In this document: one piece after another, positions 6,819 through 9,595 of the stretch
Layout: every line of letters begins with the position of its first letter
How positions within the stretch are numbered: the stretch's first letter is position 1
NCBI GenBank assembly: GCA_003448685.1
Contig: DLXW01000370.1
Location: forward strand, 1-9,595
Length of the DNA stretch: 9,595 nt
Direction: 5' to 3'
DNA from: Cyanothece sp. UBA12306
GTDB lineage: Bacteria > Cyanobacteriota > Cyanobacteriia > Cyanobacteriales > Microcystaceae
Translations under genes and position numbers: made by a program
The notes under the pieces: generated by a model
What the model was told of the DNA's origin: nothing
Database searches by the model: none
The model's input: only the letters and a program-made list of their open reading frames with translations

Positions 6819-7112
6819 ATGATTGTACATATTGTTCTATTTAAGTGGCAAGAAGGAACTCCATCAGAGAAAATTAAATCTGCAATAATATCTCTCGAAG
6901 CATTAAAAAACAAAATACCCGAAATTAGGGAAATTTCCTGTGGAAAAAACTTCTCCGAACGCGCGAAGGGATTTGAACATGGACTGGTGGTTAAATTTAG
7001 CGATCGCCAAGATTTACAGACTTATGCTTCCCATCCTGAACATCTAGAAGTTGTCAATAATTTTATCCGTCCTATCCTAGAAGATATTCTTGCTTTAGAT
7101 TACGAAATTTAA
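6819..7112 (+). CDS. Dabb (stress-responsive A/B barrel) domain protein
   Basis: 97 residues, the normal size for a single dimeric alpha/beta-barrel domain. Diagnostic features are the opening strand MIVHIVLFKW with His4, the ISCGKNFSERAKGFEHGLVVKF region (about 39-60) and the YASHPEHLEVV helix (68-78). Family members range from plant stress proteins to polyketide cyclases such as olivetolic acid cyclase, and many bacterial ones have no known substrate. No enzymatic role can be assigned here. AAGGAG (6802-6807) lies 11 bases before the ATG, a slightly long spacing. GTTAAAGT occurs twice just upstream (6774-6781 and 6792-6799). The next gene starts 28 bases after the stop, so the two probably share a transcript. 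Confidence 0.88.
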   Translation: MIVHIVLFKWQEGTPSEKIKSAIISLEALKNKIPEIREISCGKNFSERAKGFEHGLVVKFSDRQDLQTYASHPEHLEVVNNFIRPILEDILALDYEI

Positions 7113-7140
7113 CTAAAAGTTGAAGCATAAGTTTAAATTA

Positions 7141-7827
7141 ATGGTAATTCAATTAAATACAGTAATCCCTCTGGGAAGGACTTTTGATGAATATGTTAGA
7201 ATGTTTGACCTGACTCAACAAGATCTAAATAAGTCTATTCTTAGTGTAGCTGATGGGCCAGCTAGTTTTAATGCCGAAGGGACAAAACTGGGTTTTAAGA
7301 TCAAATCAGTTGATCCCCTTTATAAATTTAGTAGTACCCAAATAAAAAGCCGTTTTGATCAAGTGGTTGACAATATTATTAAACAAGTAGAAGAAACTCC
7401 AAAAGATTGGGTCTGGACTTATCATAAATCTTCTCATAAATTAAGAAAAAATAGGGAAAAAGCTATCAATGTTTTTTGTCAAGATTATGAGCAAGGCCAA
7501 GTTGAAAGCAGATATGAAATTGGTGAGTTACCCCAATTAAAATATCTTGATTGTGAATATGAATTAGGATTAAGCTCTCATTTTCTATTTTTATATTCTG
7601 AACAATTTGATCAAGATTTTCATCTCAACTCAATCAAGGAAATGTTGAGAGTCTGTCAAGAACTAAGAATTTTCCCCTTACTTACTTTAAAGAATAAGCG
7701 ATCGCCCTATTTGGAATTTATAACTGAAAAGTTGGAAAAACAAGGCCACAATTGTCAAATAAAAAAAGTTTCCTATCAACTTCAAGCTGGAGGAAATGAA
7801 ATGTTAAAAATCACTAAAAACTCCTAA
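7141..7827 (+). CDS. SAM-dependent methyltransferase-like protein
   Basis: 228 residues from the ATG at 7141; a TTG at 7120 would add seven, and neither has a clear ribosome site. Numbered from 7141, an N-terminal segment PLGRTFDEYVRMFDL (10-24) leads into SILSVADGPASFNAEG (32-47). That sits where class I methyltransferases carry their glycine-rich SAM loop. SVDPLYKFS (56-64) follows at the end of strand 2, with Asp58 as the residue expected to bind the ribose. SHFLFLYSEQFD (about 145-156) fits strand 4, and GGNEMLKITK near the C-terminus fits the last strand. From memory, a family of uncharacterised proteins annotated as SAM-dependent methyltransferases shares the DGPASF and GGN.ML.I blocks. 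The acceptor is unknown, and the glycine-poor loop leaves some doubt about activity. The gene contains a HIP1 site (7699-7706), which suggests long residence in this genome. Confidence 0.72.
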   Translation: MVIQLNTVIPLGRTFDEYVRMFDLTQQDLNKSILSVADGPASFNAEGTKLGFKIKSVDPLYKFSSTQIKSRFDQVVDNIIKQVEETPKDWVWTYHKSSHKLRKNREKAINVFCQDYEQGQVESRYEIGELPQLKYLDCEYELGLSSHFLFLYSEQFDQDFHLNSIKEMLRVCQELRIFPLLTLKNKRSPYLEFITEKLEKQGHNCQIKKVSYQLQAGGNEMLKITKNS

Positions 7828-7939
7828 TAATTTAGCTTGTTAATCAAAAAGCTTTGGTCATTATTTAATCTTCTTTTCCAGAAAGAACAACAGTTCAGCA
7901 GTTAGGATAATAAGAGAAACCTCAAATTAAGATTGAAAA

Positions 7940-8713
7940 ATGGACGTTATTCCTGCAATCGACCTACTCAATGGACGTTGTGTCCGCTTATACCAAGGGG
8001 ATTACCAACAATCCCAAGTTTATAATGATAATCCAGTAGAAGTAGCCCGTCAGTGGAGTGATCAAGGTGCAGCGCGTCTCCATTTAGTAGATCTTGATGG
8101 AGCAAAACAAGGTAAACCAGTCAATTTAGCCAGTATTGAAGCCATTATTCGGGCAATTTCTATTCCGGTTCAAGTAGGAGGAGGATTACGCGATCGCGCC
8201 AGTATTGCTCAATTATTCAATCTGGGAGTTGAGCAGGCCATTGTTGGGACCGTAGCAGTAGAAAATCCTGATTTAGTCAAGGAATTATGCGCTGAGTTTC
8301 CTGGTAAAATTGCCGTAGGTATTGACGCACGTAATGGCAAGGTAGCCACGAGAGGATGGTTAGAAACCTCGGAAATTGTAGCCACAGAATTAGCCCAGCA
8401 AATGGCACAATTAGGGGCAGCAGCGATTATCTACACCGATATTCACCGCGATGGAACCTTAAGTGGTCCTAATAGGGATGCGTTACGAGAATTAGCCACT
8501 AATCTTGAAATTCCGGTTATTGCATCAGGAGGAGTTAGTTCCTTGACAGATTTATTGGGTTTATTATCCCTCGAACCCTTAGGAGTAACAGGAGTAATTG
8601 TTGGTAAAGCTTTGTATACAGGGGATGTGGACTTATCTGAAGCATTAAAAGCGATCGGGCCTGGACGTTGGCAAGATGTTCCCCCAGACTTAGGATCTTC
8701 AATGTTTGGTTAG
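7940..8713 (+). CDS. hisA: ProFAR isomerase, histidine biosynthesis
   Basis: 257 residues, full length for HisA. The enzyme opens the aminoaldose ring of ProFAR to the aminoketose PRFAR by an Amadori rearrangement, the fourth step of histidine synthesis, in the cytoplasm. It is a (beta/alpha)8 barrel. Asp8 in MDVIPAIDL and Asp129 in VGIDARNG are the catalytic pair. The two phosphate sites are VQVGGGLRD (77-85) and IASGGVSS (194-201), with a final VGKALYTG (221-228). [14 protein letters not shown] (165-178) is the HisA-type loop. HisF would instead show its own N-terminal RIIPCLD pattern. No other his gene is adjacent, as is usual in cyanobacteria, where the pathway is scattered. A HIP1 site lies inside (8190-8197). 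The ribosome site is weak. GATAAT (7906-7911) upstream could be a -10 box, without a matching -35. Confidence 0.97.
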   Translation: MDVIPAIDLLNGRCVRLYQGDYQQSQVYNDNPVEVARQWSDQGAARLHLVDLDGAKQGKPVNLASIEAIIRAISIPVQVGGGLRDRASIAQLFNLGVEQAIVGTVAVENPDLVKELCAEFPGKIAVGIDARNGKVATRGWLETSEIVATELAQQMAQLGAAAIIYTDIHRDGTLSGPNRDALRELATNLEIPVIASGGVSSLTDLLGLLSLEPLGVTGVIVGKALYTGDVDLSEALKAIGPGRWQDVPPDLGSSMFG

Positions 8714-8748
8714 AAGGGGGAGAAGGAAGATAAAGCCTTAAGTTTTCA
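8712..8748 (+). repeat. Short copy of an intergenic element also found after ndhN
   Basis: Starting in the hisA stop codon, a purine tract AGAAGGGGGAGAAGGAAGA (8712-8730) is followed by CCTTAAGTTTTCA (8736-8748). The same two ends, slightly changed, frame the longer element at 9320-9407. The arrangement suggests a dispersed intergenic repeat, here lacking its middle. Confidence 0.5.
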
Positions 8749-8769
8749 ACGTAATCGCAAAGATTCAAC

Positions 8770-8775
8770 TATAAT
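8770..8775 (+). promoter_or_regulatory. Possible -10 box of the ndhN promoter
   Basis: A perfect TATAAT lies 28 bases before the ndhN ATG. Transcription would start near 8782, giving a leader of about 22 bases that contains the ribosome site TAGGA (8794-8798). The bases at the -35 position (8747-8752, TCAACG) do not match consensus, so an activator or another sigma factor may be involved. Read-through from hisA is also possible. Confidence 0.45.
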
Positions 8776-8803
8776 CAGGAAAGAAATTTTCTGTAGGATT
8801 GAC

Positions 8804-9280
8804 ATGGCACTGCTAACCACTGGTAAAGGATTCATCCGCGCTTTAGAAAAATCAAGCGCCTTAGCGGTATATGCTCCCCTCGAAGGAGGATTTGAAGGAC
8901 GCTATCAAAGACGTTTACGAACTAATGGTTACACAAGTCTCTCTATTACGGCCAGAGGACTTGGTGATCTTAGCGCCTATCTGATGGGGGTTCATGGAAT
9001 TCGTCCTCCTCACCTGGGAAAAAAGAATATAGGTCAAGATGCTGCTGTTGGTCCGATCTACTTTGTCCCTCCCATTGCTGCTTATCAATTAGAAAGTTTA
9101 CCTGCTAAATCCAAGGGCTTGGTATTATGGATTCTTGAGGGATTCATTCTCTCCCAAACTGAACTAGAATATTTAGCCAATTTGCCCACCATCGAACCTC
9201 GACTAAAGATAGTGATCGAAATGGGTGGAGAACGCTATTTTTCCTGGAAATCTCTCCCAGAAGTCATCAAAGCGGCTTAG
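8804..9280 (+). CDS. ndhN: NAD(P)H-quinone oxidoreductase (NDH-1) subunit N
   Basis: 158 residues, the full family length. NdhN is one of the oxygenic-photosynthesis-specific subunits of the cyanobacterial and plastid NDH-1 complex. It sits in the hydrophilic arm on the cytoplasmic side of the thylakoid membrane and helps link ferredoxin-driven electron flow to plastoquinone. It supports cyclic electron flow, respiration and CO2 uptake. Recognisable blocks are the N-terminus MALLTTGKGFIRALEKSGALAVY-like segment (here with Ser18 in place of Gly), PLEGGFEGRYQRRLR (25-39), GDLSAYLMGVHGIRPPHLG (54-72) and YFVPPIA (86-92). There is no membrane segment or cofactor motif, as expected. TAGGA ends five bases before the ATG. 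The other ndh genes are not in this window. Confidence 0.97.
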   Translation: MALLTTGKGFIRALEKSSALAVYAPLEGGFEGRYQRRLRTNGYTSLSITARGLGDLSAYLMGVHGIRPPHLGKKNIGQDAAVGPIYFVPPIAAYQLESLPAKSKGLVLWILEGFILSQTELEYLANLPTIEPRLKIVIEMGGERYFSWKSLPEVIKAA

Positions 9281-9319
9281 CAATACTGCGAGGGATTAAA
9301 AAATTGATCTGCTTAGACA

Positions 9320-9407
9320 AGAGGGGGAAGGGTGAGGAAGACGAGAAATTAGACTGCTGCTTAATTCTCCCCACAACCCCCACACTCCCCATAACCTAAA
9401 GTTTTCA
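9320..9407 (+). repeat. Long copy of the intergenic element, with C-rich centre
   Basis: The purine tract at 9320-9341 (AGAGGGGGAAGGGTGAGGAA and on) matches the start of the element after hisA. CCTAAAGTTTTCA at 9395-9407 differs from its counterpart at one of 13 bases. Between them lies a segment missing from the short copy, with three C runs (9369-9372, 9377-9381, 9387-9390). TGCTGCTTAATT (9355-9366) can pair with AATTGAGCAGTA (9413-9424) over 12 positions including two G-T wobbles. The rest of the ndhN-tRNA spacer holds no credible gene. Confidence 0.5.
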
Positions 9408-9473
9408 GACTTAATTGAGCAGTATTGAGCGGCGTAGTTATAAGCTAAGAGAGGCAGAAATATCTTTCTATCC

Positions 9474-9502
9474 TTGACAATACTGACTATTTTTGTTATC
9501 CT
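9474..9502 (+). promoter_or_regulatory. Promoter of the tRNA-Gly gene
   Basis: A perfect -35 box TTGACA (9474-9479) is followed, after exactly 17 bases, by TATCCT (9497-9502), which matches TATAAT at four of six positions. Transcription should begin near 9509, leaving about 24 leader bases to be removed by RNase P before the mature 5' end at 9533. Confidence 0.75.
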
Positions 9503-9532
9503 AGTCAAAGTGAATAAATTTAAAAAGAAACT

Positions 9533-9595
9533 GCGGGTGTAGTTTAGTGGTAAAACCTTAGCCTTCCAAGCTAATGATGGGGGTTCGATTCCCCC
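9533..9595 (+). tRNA. tRNA-Gly, anticodon TCC, 3' end cut off by the window
   Basis: The cloverleaf can be folded by eye. The 5' acceptor strand is GCGGGTG (9533-9539). The D stem GTTT/AAAC closes an AGTGGTA loop. The anticodon stem TTAGC/GCTAA encloses the loop CTTCCAA with anticodon TCC. A four-base TGAT variable loop follows, then a T arm GGGGG/CCCCC around TTCGATT. TCC reads GGA and GGG (and, with wobble, other Gly codons). The 3' acceptor strand and any encoded CCA lie beyond the window edge. Confidence 0.95.

Noticed and set aside
7828..7870. AGCTT/AAGCT hairpin after the methyltransferase-like gene as a terminator
   Set aside because: The stem is only five base pairs with a long loop and no proper T run directly after it.
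8535..8768. Minus-strand open frame of 77 codons
   Set aside because: It is antisense to the 3' part of hisA and to the intergenic repeat.
9296..9508. Minus-strand open frame of 70 codons
   Set aside because: Its sequence comes from the repeat element (a translated G-rich run gives WGVWGLWG), and it has no domain. It also overlaps the tRNA promoter.

Overview
The window reads as a piece of cyanobacterial chromosome, most likely from a unicellular Cyanothece/Crocosphaera-like lineage. The evidence for a cyanobacterium is strong. The 3' half of a split dnaE begins with the C-terminal half of the DnaE split intein. ndhN, a subunit confined to the cyanobacterial/plastid NDH-1 complex, is present, and so are genes for DUF4278 and DUF4330 proteins. 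Four perfect HIP1 octamers (GCGATCGC) lie at 4485-4492, 7000-7007, 7699-7706 and 8190-8197. The DNA is AT-rich. The genus-level placement is only an impression from the intein sequence and base composition.

Layout. Positions 1-337 hold no gene. 338-1231 (+) encodes an HTH protein that looks like a STAND/NB-ARC protein with its NTPase core missing. It converges on 5-formyltetrahydrofolate cyclo-ligase (1242-1808, -). Two small plus-strand genes follow: a DUF4278 protein (2091-2273) and an unrecognised 125-residue protein (2361-2738). They converge on dnaE-C (2784-4130, -), whose first 36 codons are the intein half. Divergent from dnaE-C is a two-gene unit of a family 2 glycosyltransferase (4182-5165) and a PAPS-dependent sulfotransferase (5149-6018), which overlap by 17 bases. 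A membrane-anchored DUF4330 protein lies opposite (6041-6571, -). A Dabb-domain protein (6819-7112) and a methyltransferase-like protein (7141-7827) form a probable second pair. hisA (7940-8713) and ndhN (8804-9280) are separated by short spacers. The window ends inside a tRNA-Gly(TCC) gene (9533-9595, 3' end cut off) preceded by a near-consensus promoter.

How the genes work together. Most of the window is housekeeping: replication (DnaE), folate and histidine metabolism, NDH-1 and a tRNA. The one clear functional pairing is glycosyltransferase plus sulfotransferase, which suggests synthesis of a sulfated glycan or glycolipid, though the product cannot be read from the sequence. DnaE-C works only after protein trans-splicing with a DnaE-N precursor encoded elsewhere.

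The items most worth a second look are the NTPase-less STAND-like protein, the split-intein polymerase, the overlapping glycosyltransferase/sulfotransferase pair, and two related intergenic elements, one directly after hisA and a longer one after ndhN. I saw no insertion sequence, CRISPR array or phage gene. I found no clearly undescribed multi-gene system; the STAND-like remnant comes closest.
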